Shown here in pieces: positions 33,962-43,181 of a stretch of DNA of 64,000 bases. The notes below the pieces were generated by a model. It did not search any database and was not told the DNA's origin. It saw only the letters and a list, made by a program, of their open reading frames with translations. This stretch comes from Allobosea sp. CRIB-10 (GTDB lineage Bacteria > Pseudomonadota > Alphaproteobacteria > Rhizobiales > Beijerinckiaceae): NCBI RefSeq assembly GCF_900112185.1, contig NZ_FOKP01000022.1, forward strand, positions 46,818 through 110,817, written 5' to 3'. The translations under genes and the position numbers were made by a program. Position 1 is the stretch's first letter; each line of letters starts with the position of its first letter.

Positions 33962-35062
33962 ATGGATACGATCGAGATCCTGCGCAGGCTCGTCGCCTTC
34001 GACACGACCTCGCACCGCTCCAACCTCGATCTGGTTCATTGGGCCGCCGATTATCTCGAGCAGGCTGGGGCGCGGGTCCGCCTGACGCGCGACGCCTCCG
34101 GCGAGAAGGCCAATATCCTGGCGACGATCGGGCCCGATCAGCCGGGTGGCATCGTCCTCTCCGGGCATACCGATGTCGTCCCGGTCGACGATCAGGACTG
34201 GGCGAGCGATCCGTTCGTGCTCGCCAGCCGGGATGGGCGTCTGCATGGCCGCGGCGCCGTCGACATGAAGGGTTTCGTCGCGGCCTGCCTTGCGGCCGTT
34301 CCGGGCTGGCACGCCCGCGAGCTGCGCCGGCCGATCCATCTGGCCCTGTCCTACGACGAGGAGATCGGCTGCTTGGGTGTGCCGCTGCTGATCGCCGACA
34401 TGCTGGCGCATTGCCCGCGTCCGGCGCTCGCCATCATCGGCGAGCCGACGCAGATGCGCATCGGGCTCAGCCATCGCGGCTTCTATGGCTATCGCAGCGT
34501 CTTTCATGGCCGTGCCGCCCATTCGAGCAACCCGCGTCTCGGCGCCAGTGCGATCGCGCCGGCTGCGGCATTCGTCGGAGCTCTTTCAGGCCTAGGAAGG
34601 CAGGACGGTCAGACGGCGATAACTGTCAATGTCGGCAGGATCGCGGGCGGCAGCGCCATCAACATCGTTCCCGAATGCTGCGAGGTCGTCTGGGAGTTCC
34701 GGCCGCCCGACGAGGCTGCCGCCGGCGCCCTGCTCGCCGAGGTGAAGGATTTCGTGGCGGGATTACCTCCTGGTGTGAGTGTCGAGACGACACCGCTGGC
34801 GTCCGTGCTGCCGCTCGATTGTGCGGCCGACAGCCCGGCAGTCGCGGCGGTGCGCGGATTTGGTGGCGTGTGGCCGCCGATCGCGATGCCGTTCGGGACC
34901 GAGGCCGGCTTCTTCCAGCAGGCCGGTATCCCGGCTCTGGTCTGCGGCCCCGGCTCGATTGCGCAGGCGCATCAGCCGGACGAATGGATCGCGCGCGCCG
35001 GGCTGGAGGCAGCGGATCGATTTCTCGCTCGCATCGGCGGTTGGGCGGCAGGCGAGCGTTGA
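33962..35062 (+). CDS. argE: Acetylornithine deacetylase (ArgE/M20 family)
   Basis: A 366-residue M20 metallopeptidase. Metal ligands appear in SGHTDVVPVD, GRGAVDMKGF and DEEIGCLG; the C-terminal histidine is in QAHQPDEW. It removes an N-acyl group from an amino acid; acetylornithine is the usual substrate, but in this cluster another N-acyl amino acid is possible. Confidence 0.83.
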   Translation: MDTIEILRRLVAFDTTSHRSNLDLVHWAADYLEQAGARVRLTRDASGEKANILATIGPDQPGGIVLSGHTDVVPVDDQDWASDPFVLASRDGRLHGRGAVDMKGFVAACLAAVPGWHARELRRPIHLALSYDEEIGCLGVPLLIADMLAHCPRPALAIIGEPTQMRIGLSHRGFYGYRSVFHGRAAHSSNPRLGASAIAPAAAFVGALSGLGRQDGQTAITVNVGRIAGGSAINIVPECCEVVWEFRPPDEAAAGALLAEVKDFVAGLPPGVSVETTPLASVLPLDCAADSPAVAAVRGFGGVWPPIAMPFGTEAGFFQQAGIPALVCGPGSIAQAHQPDEWIARAGLEAADRFLARIGGWAAGER

Positions 35063-35100
35063 GACTGGCTTTCCGGGTGTGGCCTGTGCTTTTTGTCTCT

Positions 35101-35151
35101 ATTGTTCCCTAAAAAGAGTTATATAAGAATAATTGGGATCAATAGGGATTT
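35101..35151 (+). promoter_or_regulatory. AT-rich promoter with repeated GGGAT/ATCCC-type elements
   Basis: This 50-base AT-rich stretch holds ATTGTTCCCT in one orientation and AATTGGGATC plus AATAGGGATT in the other, just before the HTH gene. The repeats suggest an autoregulatory operator. A possible -35 TTGTTC and -10 TAAGAAT overlap them. Base composition differs sharply from the surroundings. Confidence 0.4.
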
Positions 35152-35155
35152 TTCG

Positions 35156-35569
35156 ATGAATGTATTCCATACCGTCGAGCAGGTCGCGGAGCGCCTCGGA
35201 CTGCATCCGAAGACCGTGCTCCGCTTCATTCGTGAAGGCCGGCTTCGCGCGACCCGGGTCGGCAAGTCCTATCGCATCATCGCCTCCGATCTGGACGCCT
35301 TTGCCGGCGTGGACACGTCTGCCGCGAAGCACTCCGTTCGCGTGACGTCGATCCTGGAAGTGGGCGATCTCGATCTCGACCGGGCGCAGACAATCGCGAC
35401 CTTCCTGAGCACGGCGATCATGAGCACGCAGGCAAGGCCGAATCCGATCCAGCTGACGACCGCGTTCGACGACGCGGCCAGACTTTTGAAGGTCGTCATC
35501 ATCGGCACGCCGGCCGATACCGCCCAGCTGCTCCAGCTCACCCAGATCCAGCTGGAAAATCTGCGATGA
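35156..35569 (+). CDS. Helix-turn-helix (excisionase/MerR-like) DNA-binding protein
   Basis: A 137-residue protein. Residues 5-50 form an HTH_17-type winged helix (VEQVAERLGLHPKTVLRFI, then GRLRATRVGKSYRI). The rest is a small alpha/beta domain with no family I recognise. It overlaps the hydrolase gene by 4 bases and is first in a three-gene cassette. It is likely an autoregulator rather than a phage excisionase, since no integrase is near. Confidence 0.72.
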   Translation: MNVFHTVEQVAERLGLHPKTVLRFIREGRLRATRVGKSYRIIASDLDAFAGVDTSAAKHSVRVTSILEVGDLDLDRAQTIATFLSTAIMSTQARPNPIQLTTAFDDAARLLKVVIIGTPADTAQLLQLTQIQLENLR

Positions 35570-36435
35570 CGACGCAAGCCTTCCGCTCGGCCGAGGGAGC
35601 CGAGACCGTGCGGCGTCTCTATCGCAAGGTGCTGGACGGCTGGCCGGTGCCGGCCTGCGAATTGCGCCTGCCCACGCACCAGGGCGAGACCTTCGTGCTG
35701 GCGTTCGGCCGGGAGGATGGGCCGCCCGTCGTCCTTCTCCACGGCGCGCAGGCCAATGCCGCGGCCTGGATTCTCGATGCGATGCCCTGGGCCGAGCATT
35801 TCAGGCTCTATGCCGTCGACATGATCGGGGAGGCAGGCTTCAGCGCACCTGTTCGCCCGCCGCTGGCTTCGGACGCGCACGCGCTCTGGCTCGACGACGT
35901 CATGTCCGGGCTCGGCCTGTCGCGGGCGGCGGTGGTCGGCGTCTCGCTCGGCGGCTGGCTGGCGCTGGACTATGCCAACCGCCGGCCGGATTTCGTCGAG
36001 CGCCTCGCTCTGATCTGCCCGGCCGGGATCGGCCGGCAGAAGAACTTCCTGCTGCGGGCGGCGCCCCTGCTGCTCCTCGGCTCATGGGGAAAGCGCCGAA
36101 TGCGCGAGCTCGTCCTCGGACCCGCGCTGAGCGAGCCGCCTGAGGACCTGAAGCCCGTCATCGCCCTGATGGAAGCGATCGGGCGCTCGATTCGGCTTCG
36201 CCTCGGGATGATACCCCGCTTGAGCGACGCCGAGCTGGCAAGGCTGAAGATGCCCATTCTGGCGATCATGGGCGGGCGGGATGTACTGATCAATTCGGAC
36301 GAGACCCGCCGCCGGCTGCAGGCGTTCGCGCCGCATGCCGAGATCGACTTCCTGCCCCAGGCCCGGCATTTCATCCCGGGGCAGTCGGAGCCAGTCTTGC
36401 GTTTCCTCGCTGATAGGCAGGCTCGCCATGGATAG
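35566..36435 (+). CDS. Alpha/beta hydrolase of a regulator/DUF4180 cassette
   Basis: A 289-residue hydrolase with oxyanion HGAQANAAAW, nucleophile elbow GVSLGGWLA, acid in GGRDVLIN and histidine in ARHFIPGQ. It is cytosolic and lies between an HTH gene and a DUF4180 gene, overlapping both by a few bases. The substrate is unknown. Confidence 0.78.
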   Translation: MTTQAFRSAEGAETVRRLYRKVLDGWPVPACELRLPTHQGETFVLAFGREDGPPVVLLHGAQANAAAWILDAMPWAEHFRLYAVDMIGEAGFSAPVRPPLASDAHALWLDDVMSGLGLSRAAVVGVSLGGWLALDYANRRPDFVERLALICPAGIGRQKNFLLRAAPLLLLGSWGKRRMRELVLGPALSEPPEDLKPVIALMEAIGRSIRLRLGMIPRLSDAELARLKMPILAIMGGRDVLINSDETRRRLQAFAPHAEIDFLPQARHFIPGQSEPVLRFLADRQARHG

Positions 36436-36802
36436 CGCGATGCTGGAGATTGCGGGGCGCCGTGTCCTGATCTGCGCCTCGGCCGGAACAGTGCTGGCCA
36501 AGCCGGGCGACGCCAACGACTTCCTGGCGGAGGCCTGGGCGCAGGAGGCCGACATGCTCGCCATTCCGTCCGAGCGCCTCGGCGAGGATTTTTTCGACCT
36601 GCGGAGCGGCCTTGCCGGCGAGGTCGGCCAGAAATTCGCGAACTATCGGATGCCGCTTGCGATCATCGGCGACCTTGCGCAATGGACCGCCAGGAGCTGC
36701 GCCTTTCGCGACTATGTTCGCGAAGCCAATGCGGGAAGCAGCCTCTGGTTCGTGGCCGACTGCGCCGAGCTGGTCGCGAAGGTCTCTGCCCGACGCAACT
36801 GA
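36428..36802 (+). CDS. DUF4180 protein
   Basis: A 124-residue protein with the DUF4180 pattern: an N-terminal sheet, SERLGEDFFDLRSGLAGEV, QKFANYRMPLAIIGD and FRDYVREANAGSSLWFV. Function is unknown. The ATG lies inside the end of the hydrolase gene (8-base overlap). Confidence 0.78.
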   Translation: MDSAMLEIAGRRVLICASAGTVLAKPGDANDFLAEAWAQEADMLAIPSERLGEDFFDLRSGLAGEVGQKFANYRMPLAIIGDLAQWTARSCAFRDYVREANAGSSLWFVADCAELVAKVSARRN

Positions 36803-36836
36803 TCCCGGCGCAGTCCGGGGGCGATGGCGCGCGGCG

Positions 36837-38465
36837 CTACAGCGCCCGCGCCATTTCCCTCAGCTTGAATTTCTGGATCTTCCCCGTCGAGGTCTTGGGC
36901 ACCTCGACGAAGACCACGGTCCGCGGGCATTTGAACGAGGCGAGCAGCGTCTTGCACCAGGCGATGATCTCGTCCTGCGTGGCTGATTGCCCCGGCTTCA
37001 ATTCGACGAAGGCGCAGGGCGTCTCGCCCCATTTCTCGTCCGGGCGGGCGACGACGGCGGCGGCCTGCACCGCCGGGTGCTTGTAGAGCGCATCCTCGAC
37101 CTCGATCGATGAGATGTTCTCGCCACCGGAGATGATGATGTCCTTGGAGCGGTCCTTGAGCTGAATGTAGCCGTCGGGATGCATCACGCCGAGATCGCCG
37201 GAATGGAACCAGCCGCCGGCGAAGGCTGCTTTGGTCGATTTCGGGTTCTTGAGATAGCCCTTCATCACGACATTGCCGCGGAACATCACCTCGCCGAGGC
37301 TCGTGCCGTCGCGCGGCACGCGCTCCATCGTTTCGGGATCGAGCACGTCGAGCCCTTCCAGCGCCGGATAGCGTACCCCCTGGCGCGCCTTCAACGCCGC
37401 CTGCTCGCCGCCGGGCAGGGCATCCCAGGCGCCGTTCCACTCGTTGACCACGGCGGGGCCGTAGACCTCGGTCAAACCGTAGAGATGGACGACGTTGAAG
37501 CCGGCCTGCGCCATGCCGGCGAGCACGGCCTCCGGCGGGGGCGCGGCGGCGGTGAAGAAATTGACCTTCTGGGGGAAGCTGCGGCGCTCGGCATCGGGCG
37601 CGTTGAGCAGCGTCGACATGACGATCGGCGCGCCGCACATATGGCTGACGCCATGGTCGGCGAGGGCGTCATACATGGCCTTGGCCCGAACCTGACGCAG
37701 GCAGACATGGGTGCCGGCGAGCAGCGAGATCGTCCAGGGGAAGCACCAGCCGTTGCAGTGGAACATCGGCAGGGTCCAGAGATAGACCGGGTGCCGACCC
37801 ATGCCGCCGGTGAGCACGTTGGAGGTCGCCAGCAGGTTCGCACCGCGATGATGGTAGACCACGCCCTTGGGATCGCCCGTCGTGCCCGAGGTGTAGTTAA
37901 GTGCGATCGCATCCCATTCGTCCGACGGCATGACCCAGTCGAAATCGGGATCGCCCTGCGCGAGGAAATCCTCGTATTCGACGCTGCCGAGGCGCTCGCC
38001 CGGGCCGTCATAGACCGGGTCGTCATAGTCAATGACCAGTGGCTTCACCTTGCAGAGCGCCAGCGCCTCCTTGACCGTCTTCGAGAACTCGCGGTCGGCG
38101 ATCAGCACCTTGGCCTCGCCATGGTCGAGCGAGAAGGCGATGATCGCGGCGTCGAGGCGGGTGTTGAGCGTGTTGAGGACGGCGCCGCACATCGGCACGC
38201 CGTAATGGCATTCGAGCATGGCCGGGGTATTGGGCAGCATCGCCGCGACCGTGTCGTTCTTGCCGATGCCGTGCTGTTTCAGCGCCGAGGCGAGCCGGCG
38301 GGTGCGGGCGTAGAGCTCGGCGTAAGATCGCTTCAGCGGGCCGTGGATGACGGCGACATGGTTTGGGAAGACGCTGGCGGCGCGCTCCAGGAAGGGCAGC
38401 GGCGAGAGCGGCTGGAAGTTCGCCGGGTTGCGGTCGAGGTCGGTGTCGTAGGGTGAGAGCGGCAT
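36837..38465 (-). CDS. AMP-dependent acyl-CoA ligase (medium-chain or DmdB-like)
   Basis: A 542-residue adenylate-forming enzyme. The P-loop YTSGTTGDPKGV, the SGGENISS motif and the C-terminal catalytic lysine in STGKIQKFKL are present. It activates a fatty or methylthio-propionyl acid as CoA thioester in the cytosol. Length and motifs match the AlkK/DmdB group rather than acetyl-CoA synthetase. Confidence 0.87.
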   Translation of the reverse strand: MPLSPYDTDLDRNPANFQPLSPLPFLERAASVFPNHVAVIHGPLKRSYAELYARTRRLASALKQHGIGKNDTVAAMLPNTPAMLECHYGVPMCGAVLNTLNTRLDAAIIAFSLDHGEAKVLIADREFSKTVKEALALCKVKPLVIDYDDPVYDGPGERLGSVEYEDFLAQGDPDFDWVMPSDEWDAIALNYTSGTTGDPKGVVYHHRGANLLATSNVLTGGMGRHPVYLWTLPMFHCNGWCFPWTISLLAGTHVCLRQVRAKAMYDALADHGVSHMCGAPIVMSTLLNAPDAERRSFPQKVNFFTAAAPPPEAVLAGMAQAGFNVVHLYGLTEVYGPAVVNEWNGAWDALPGGEQAALKARQGVRYPALEGLDVLDPETMERVPRDGTSLGEVMFRGNVVMKGYLKNPKSTKAAFAGGWFHSGDLGVMHPDGYIQLKDRSKDIIISGGENISSIEVEDALYKHPAVQAAAVVARPDEKWGETPCAFVELKPGQSATQDEIIAWCKTLLASFKCPRTVVFVEVPKTSTGKIQKFKLREMARAL

Positions 38466-38527
38466 GGCGTTCGGCGTTCCCGGCGGTTGTTGCCGGACAG
38501 CCTAGAAGCGCGCTTCGCCTCCCGCAA

Positions 38528-39286
38528 TCAGCCGAAGAGCGGACGCAGGCCGTCGAAGACCAGTTTCAGGCCGACCGCGATCAGCAGCCAGTAGATGATG
38601 GTGTAGAAGCGCTCGGCCGGGACGCGCCTGACCAGCCAGACGCCGGCCATGGTCGAGAGGATCGCCACCGGGGCCAGCGCCGCCGAGGCCAGCAGGTTCT
38701 GGTGGCTGAACTGGCCGAGGATGAAATAGGGCAGCACCTTGATCCAGTTCATCAGCGCGAAGAACAGCGCGCCGGTGCCGACGAAGACGGCCGGCGGCAA
38801 GCGCTGCGGCATCACATAGATCTGGAAGGGCGGGCCGCCGGCATGGGCGATCATGCTGGTGAAGCCGCAGATCGCGCCCCAGACCGTGCCGGCCGCGTAG
38901 TTCGCCTTCGTTACCGGCTGGGCCACCGTCTTGCCGGCGAGGAGGCGGCGCAGGGCGAAGCCGATCGAAATCACCCCGACGGCGAGGCCGACGACGGCGT
39001 CGGAGACCTTCGCCGCCAGGAGATAGCCGGCGAGCACGCCGAGCAGCATGCCGGGGATGAGGGTCGCGAGGTTCCGGCGGTCGAAGTCGCGGCGATAGGA
39101 CCAGACCGAGACGACGTCCTGGATGATGAGGATCGGCAGCATGATCGCCGCCGCCTGCACCGGCGAGACGATCAGCGCCATCAGCGGCAGCGAGAGCAGG
39201 CTCAGGCCCGCGAAGCCGCCCTTGGACAGCCCCATCAGGATGACGGCCGGGACCATGACGGCGAAGAAGGTGAGGTCGAAGGTCAT
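38528..39286 (-). CDS. TauE/SafE-family membrane exporter
   Basis: A 252-residue inner-membrane protein with seven or eight helices and the glycine-rich GLSKGGFAGLSLLSLPL motif of the TauE/SafE anion exporter family. Likely moves sulfite, sulfoacetate or another small anion. The start at 39286 follows GAGG; a longer frame upstream is not needed. It is divergent from the propionyl-CoA ligase. Confidence 0.82.
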   Translation of the reverse strand: MTFDLTFFAVMVPAVILMGLSKGGFAGLSLLSLPLMALIVSPVQAAAIMLPILIIQDVVSVWSYRRDFDRRNLATLIPGMLLGVLAGYLLAAKVSDAVVGLAVGVISIGFALRRLLAGKTVAQPVTKANYAAGTVWGAICGFTSMIAHAGGPPFQIYVMPQRLPPAVFVGTGALFFALMNWIKVLPYFILGQFSHQNLLASAALAPVAILSTMAGVWLVRRVPAERFYTIIYWLLIAVGLKLVFDGLRPLFG

Positions 39287-39353
39287 GGCCTCGGGGATGC
39301 GCGGGATGTGCAGCGCAGCCCATCCGGTTGCGCTGAAAGTCTGAGATCGCGGT

Positions 39354-39367
39354 GCTTGCACGCAAGC
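39354..39367. promoter_or_regulatory. Palindrome between the exporter and propionyl-CoA ligase genes
   Basis: GCTTGCACGCAAGC, a perfect 14-base palindrome, lies in the divergent promoter region 99 bases before the ligase ATG. TTGC-GCAA motifs bind short-chain acyl-CoA regulators (ScfR/PccR type) in some alphaproteobacteria; the link here is inference. Confidence 0.3.
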
Positions 39368-39465
39368 GGCGGACATGGGCACGATCCCGCGCCAAATCCG
39401 GCCCGCAGACGGCCAGCCCTGAGTTCAGCTCTAGGCCCAATACCAGGCGAAGAGGAACGCTTTTC

Positions 39466-41382
39466 ATGACTGCCAGCCATGCAAGCCGCTATGCTGAGAC
39501 CTATGCCGCCTGGCAGCGGGATCCTGAAGCTTACTGGGCCGAGATCGCCAAGGGGATCGAGTGGATCAAGCCGCCGCAGCAGATCTTCGATGCGGAGGCC
39601 GGCATCTATGGCCGCTGGTTTCCGGATGCGAGCTGCAATACCTGCTTCAACGCGCTCGATCGGCATGTCCGCGACGGAAGGGCCGAGCAGACGGCCCTGA
39701 TCTATGACAGCCCGGTCACCGGCACCAAGGCGAGCTTCACCTATGCGCAGATGCTCGACGAGGTTTCGACCCTCGCGGCCGTGCTGCAGGACCAGGGCGT
39801 CGGCAAGGGCGACCGCGTCATCCTCTACATGCCGATGATCCCGGAAGCCGCCTTCGCGATGCTGGCCTGCGCGCGGATCGGCGCGGTGCATTCGGTGGTG
39901 TTCGGCGGCTTTGCGGCTAAGGAACTGGCGACCCGGATCGACGACGCCACGCCGAAGTTGATCATGACCGCGACCTGCGGCATCGAGCCGACGCGCGTGG
40001 TCGAATACAAGCCGCTGCTCGACGCCGCGATCGATCTCGCCAAGCACAAGCCCGATGCCTGCATCGTGCTGCAGCGGCCGCAGGTCGATGCCTCCATGCA
40101 TGTCAGCCGCGACAAGAACTGGCGCACGCTCGTCGCCGCCGCGCGCGCAAACCGGCGCAAGGCCGAGTGCGTCGAGGTCGCCGCGACCGACCCGCTCTAT
40201 GTGCTCTACACCTCCGGCACGACGGGGCGGCCCAAGGGCGTGGTGCGCGACAATGGCGGGCACATGGTCATGCTGATCGCCACCATGACGCAGCTCTACG
40301 ACGTCCGGCCCGGCGAGGTGATGTTCACCGCCTCCGATGTCGGCTGGGTTGTCGGCCACAGCTACATCGTCTACGGCCCGCTGATCCAGGGCGCGACCTC
40401 GATCCTCTACGAGGGCAAGCCGGTCGGCACGCCCGATCCCGGCGCCTATTGGCGGGTGATCGCCGAGCACAAGGCGGTGGCGATGTTCACCGCGCCGACC
40501 GCCTTCCGGGCGATCCGCAAGGAAGACCCGCAGGCGACCTATCTCAAGAATTACGATCTCTCGCAGTTCCGCACGCTCTTCCTCGCCGGCGAGCGGGCCG
40601 ATCCCGATACGCTGAAATGGGCCGAGGACGTGCTCAAGGTGCCGGTGGTCGACCATTGGTGGCAGACCGAGACCGGCGCCTGCATGGTCGGCAACCCGGT
40701 GGGCCTCGGCCTGCTGCCGATCAAGCACGGCTCGCCGAGCGTGCCGCTGCCGGGCTACGACATCCAGTGCCTCGACGAGGGCGGCAGGCCGGTGCCGGCC
40801 GGGACGATGGGCGCGATCGTCGCCAAGCTGCCGCTGCCGCCCGGCGCGCTGCCGACGCTGTGGCACGACGATGACCGCTTCCGCAGCGCCTATCTCGAGA
40901 CCTATCCCGGCTTCTACAACACCTCGGATGCCGGTTTCATCGACGAGGACGGCTATGTCTTCATCATGGGCCGGACCGACGACATCATCAATGTCGCCGG
41001 CCACCGGCTCTCGACAGGGGGCATGGAGGAGGTGCTGGCCTCGCACCCGGCCGTTGCCGAATGCGCCGTGGTCGGGGTCAAGGACGCGCTCAAGGGCGAG
41101 CAGCCCTGCGGTTTCGTCGTGATGAAGGCCGGGGTGACGCAATCGCCGGCCGAGGTCGAGAAGGAGCTGGTCGGGCTGGTGCGCGACAGAATAGGCCCCG
41201 TCGCCGCCTTCAAGCTGGCGATCACTGTGGCGCGGCTGCCGAAGACGCGCTCGGGCAAGATCCTGCGCGCCACGATGAAGAAGATCGCCGACGGCGAGGA
41301 CTACGCCATGCCGGCGACGATCGAGGACCCGGCCGTGCTGGGCGAGATCGGCACCGCGCTGAAGGGCAGGGGGCTGGGCTGA
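39466..41382 (+). CDS. prpE: Propionate-CoA ligase (PrpE-type acetyl-CoA synthetase family)
   Basis: A 638-residue acetyl-CoA synthetase-like ligase. The P-loop YTSGTTGRPKGV, the motif WWQTETG and the C-terminal acetylatable lysine in TRSGKILRATMKK are present. The PrpE group is marked by GGFAAKELATRIDDATPK near residue 148. The start at 39466 follows GAAGAGGAA. Confidence 0.88.
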   Translation: MTASHASRYAETYAAWQRDPEAYWAEIAKGIEWIKPPQQIFDAEAGIYGRWFPDASCNTCFNALDRHVRDGRAEQTALIYDSPVTGTKASFTYAQMLDEVSTLAAVLQDQGVGKGDRVILYMPMIPEAAFAMLACARIGAVHSVVFGGFAAKELATRIDDATPKLIMTATCGIEPTRVVEYKPLLDAAIDLAKHKPDACIVLQRPQVDASMHVSRDKNWRTLVAAARANRRKAECVEVAATDPLYVLYTSGTTGRPKGVVRDNGGHMVMLIATMTQLYDVRPGEVMFTASDVGWVVGHSYIVYGPLIQGATSILYEGKPVGTPDPGAYWRVIAEHKAVAMFTAPTAFRAIRKEDPQATYLKNYDLSQFRTLFLAGERADPDTLKWAEDVLKVPVVDHWWQTETGACMVGNPVGLGLLPIKHGSPSVPLPGYDIQCLDEGGRPVPAGTMGAIVAKLPLPPGALPTLWHDDDRFRSAYLETYPGFYNTSDAGFIDEDGYVFIMGRTDDIINVAGHRLSTGGMEEVLASHPAVAECAVVGVKDALKGEQPCGFVVMKAGVTQSPAEVEKELVGLVRDRIGPVAAFKLAITVARLPKTRSGKILRATMKKIADGEDYAMPATIEDPAVLGEIGTALKGRGLG

Positions 41383-41383
41383 C

Positions 41384-42268
41384 TTAGAATCCCACCGCGG
41401 CGCCGTTCCAGCGCAATAGTCGCGCCGGCAATTCCAGCCGCATCAGGTCCTCGCCGACGATCAGCGGCCCGGCATAGCCGCCAGCCCGGATCTCGGCGAA
41501 GAGCGCCGCAGTATCGGCTCCCGGCGGGACGAGATGGGTCAGCGCCAGCGTCTTGACGCCAGCGCGTCTCGTCAGGCCGGCCACCACCGCCGGCGTCATG
41601 TGATAGCTCTGGACCGAGGCGACCGTCTGCGCCGAGCGCACGCCGGCGGTGACCGGCATCTGGCTTTCGATGAAGACCTCGCAGACCAGCAGGTCGCAGC
41701 CCTGAGCGGCCTGTTCGAGCGAGGGCGTCAGGCGGGTATCGCCCGAGAAGACGATGCGGCTGCCATTGGCTGAGAGGATGAGCCCGAAGGCGGGCTCGAC
41801 CGGCTTGTGGTCGACGAGGAAGGCTTCGATGCGGAGAGCGCCGAGCCCGGCGATCGGGCCTTCGCGCAGCTCTTCGAACAGAACCTCCAGGCCGGTCGCA
41901 TCCGGGCGCTTCTCGAAGGCGATGCGCAAGGCGCGCTCGCGGGCGAAGGCTTCGTATTGGCCGCGCATATTGGCGAGGGCCGGCGCAGGCGCGAGCACGC
42001 GCCAGGGGCGGTTGCGGCCCTGATGCCAGGACGAGACGACGAGCTGGTAGAAATCGACCAGATGGTCGGAGTGCTCATGGGTGACGATGAGCGCGTCGAT
42101 CTGCGCCCCGGCATGGCCGGCGGCGACGAGGCGCTGGCTGACGCCGGAACCGCAATCGATGAGCAGCTTGCTGCCGCCGGCCTCGGCGAGATGGGCGGGG
42201 CCGGCGCGGCGCAGGCTGACGGGCGGCGCGCCGCTGCCCAGGACGGTGAAGGCGAGGTCCGTTGTCAT
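41384..42268 (-). CDS. MBL-fold metallohydrolase (RNase Z-like)
   Basis: A 294-residue metallo-beta-lactamase-fold enzyme with THEHSDHL at residues 63-70 (HxHxDH), FSGDTRLTP and a final histidine in LTHLVPPG. The fold is close to RNase Z/arylsulfatase-type hydrolases, but the exosite of true RNase Z is not evident. The start at 42268 follows GGAGG. It ends convergently with prpE, one base apart. Confidence 0.82.
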   Translation of the reverse strand: MTTDLAFTVLGSGAPPVSLRRAGPAHLAEAGGSKLLIDCGSGVSQRLVAAGHAGAQIDALIVTHEHSDHLVDFYQLVVSSWHQGRNRPWRVLAPAPALANMRGQYEAFARERALRIAFEKRPDATGLEVLFEELREGPIAGLGALRIEAFLVDHKPVEPAFGLILSANGSRIVFSGDTRLTPSLEQAAQGCDLLVCEVFIESQMPVTAGVRSAQTVASVQSYHMTPAVVAGLTRRAGVKTLALTHLVPPGADTAALFAEIRAGGYAGPLIVGEDLMRLELPARLLRWNGAAVGF

Positions 42269-42306
42269 CGTCGCTCGCCTCCAGCCATGCTTTCGACCAG
42301 TTGGGC

Positions 42307-43041
42307 TCAGTAGCCGCCGTCGTCGTCCTCGTCGGCCGGGCGCTTGAGCTGCTTCAGCTTGGCGAAGACCGAATCGACGTCGATCTTCTCCTCGTCCTGC
42401 CGCTTGGGCCGGCTCATGTCGGCGAAGGGCTGCGAGGACGGCGCCGGCTCCGGCGCAGTGGTCTCCTCGGCCGGGAGCAGGGTCGAGCCGGTATCCTGCA
42501 AGACCATGGCCGGGCGCTCCTTGGCGGCGCGGGCCACCTCGAAGTCGAGGTCGATCTGCGAGGTCAGGCCGAGGCTGACCGGGTCGATCGGCTGCAGCTG
42601 CTGGGTGTTCCAGTGCGTGCGGTCTCGAATCTGGGCGATCGTCGTCTTGGTCGTGCCGATCAGGCGGATGATCTGCGCGTCCTTGAGCTCGGGGTGGTTG
42701 CGCAGCAGCCAGAGGATCGCATTCGGGCGGTCCTGGCGCTTCGAGACCGGGGTATAGCGCGGGCCCTTGGTGCGCTTGATCTCCGGCACCTTGACCTTGC
42801 GCTCGGCCAGCTTGAGCTGGTGCGACGGGTTCTTGGCGGCGCGCTCGAGCTCCTCGCGGGTAAGCTGGCCGGAGGTGATCGGGTCGAGGCCCTTGATGCC
42901 GGCCGCAACCTCGCCATCGGCGATGCCGCGCACCTCGAGCGGGTGCAGTTTGCAGAACTCGGCGATCTGCTCGAAGGTCAGCGAGGTGTTCTCGACCAGC
43001 CAGACCGCAGTGGCCTTGGGCATCAGCGGCGTTTGTGACAC
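42307..43041 (-). CDS. trcR: Cell-cycle transcriptional regulator TrcR (DUF1013)
   Basis: A 244-residue DUF1013 protein, conserved in alphaproteobacteria and named TrcR in Caulobacter, where it associates with RNA polymerase. Motifs PKATAVWLVENTSLTFEQI and IGTTKTTIAQIRDRTHWN (HTH) are visible. I use the GTG at 43041, giving MSQTPLMPKATAV, because it has AGGAGA at the right distance; the ATG at 43023 would drop six residues that I recall as conserved. The C-terminus is acidic. Confidence 0.9.
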   Translation of the reverse strand: MSQTPLMPKATAVWLVENTSLTFEQIAEFCKLHPLEVRGIADGEVAAGIKGLDPITSGQLTREELERAAKNPSHQLKLAERKVKVPEIKRTKGPRYTPVSKRQDRPNAILWLLRNHPELKDAQIIRLIGTTKTTIAQIRDRTHWNTQQLQPIDPVSLGLTSQIDLDFEVARAAKERPAMVLQDTGSTLLPAEETTAPEPAPSSQPFADMSRPKRQDEEKIDVDSVFAKLKQLKRPADEDDDGGY

Positions 43042-43084
43042 GGGCCGTCTCCTGGAATGTCGCGGGCAATAGCTCTCAGGCGCC

Positions 43085-43104
43085 GACCGGCCGCCCGGCC
43101 GGTC
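43085..43104. promoter_or_regulatory. 20-base palindrome upstream of trcR
   Basis: GACCGGCC-GCCC-GGCCGGTC lies 44 bases before the trcR GTG. It could be an operator, the terminator stem of the quinone oxidoreductase gene (no T-run), or chance in GC-rich DNA. Confidence 0.3.
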
Positions 43105-43181
43105 ATCCAAATCATCGACGATGAGCAGGATGGGCCGCCTTATAGGCAAAGCCGGGAAGGCTGTCCAATCAATCCGAAGGA

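Noticed and set aside
35156..35569. Phage excisionase
   Set aside because: The HTH is excisionase-like but there is no integrase, att site or other phage gene; it overlaps a hydrolase gene.
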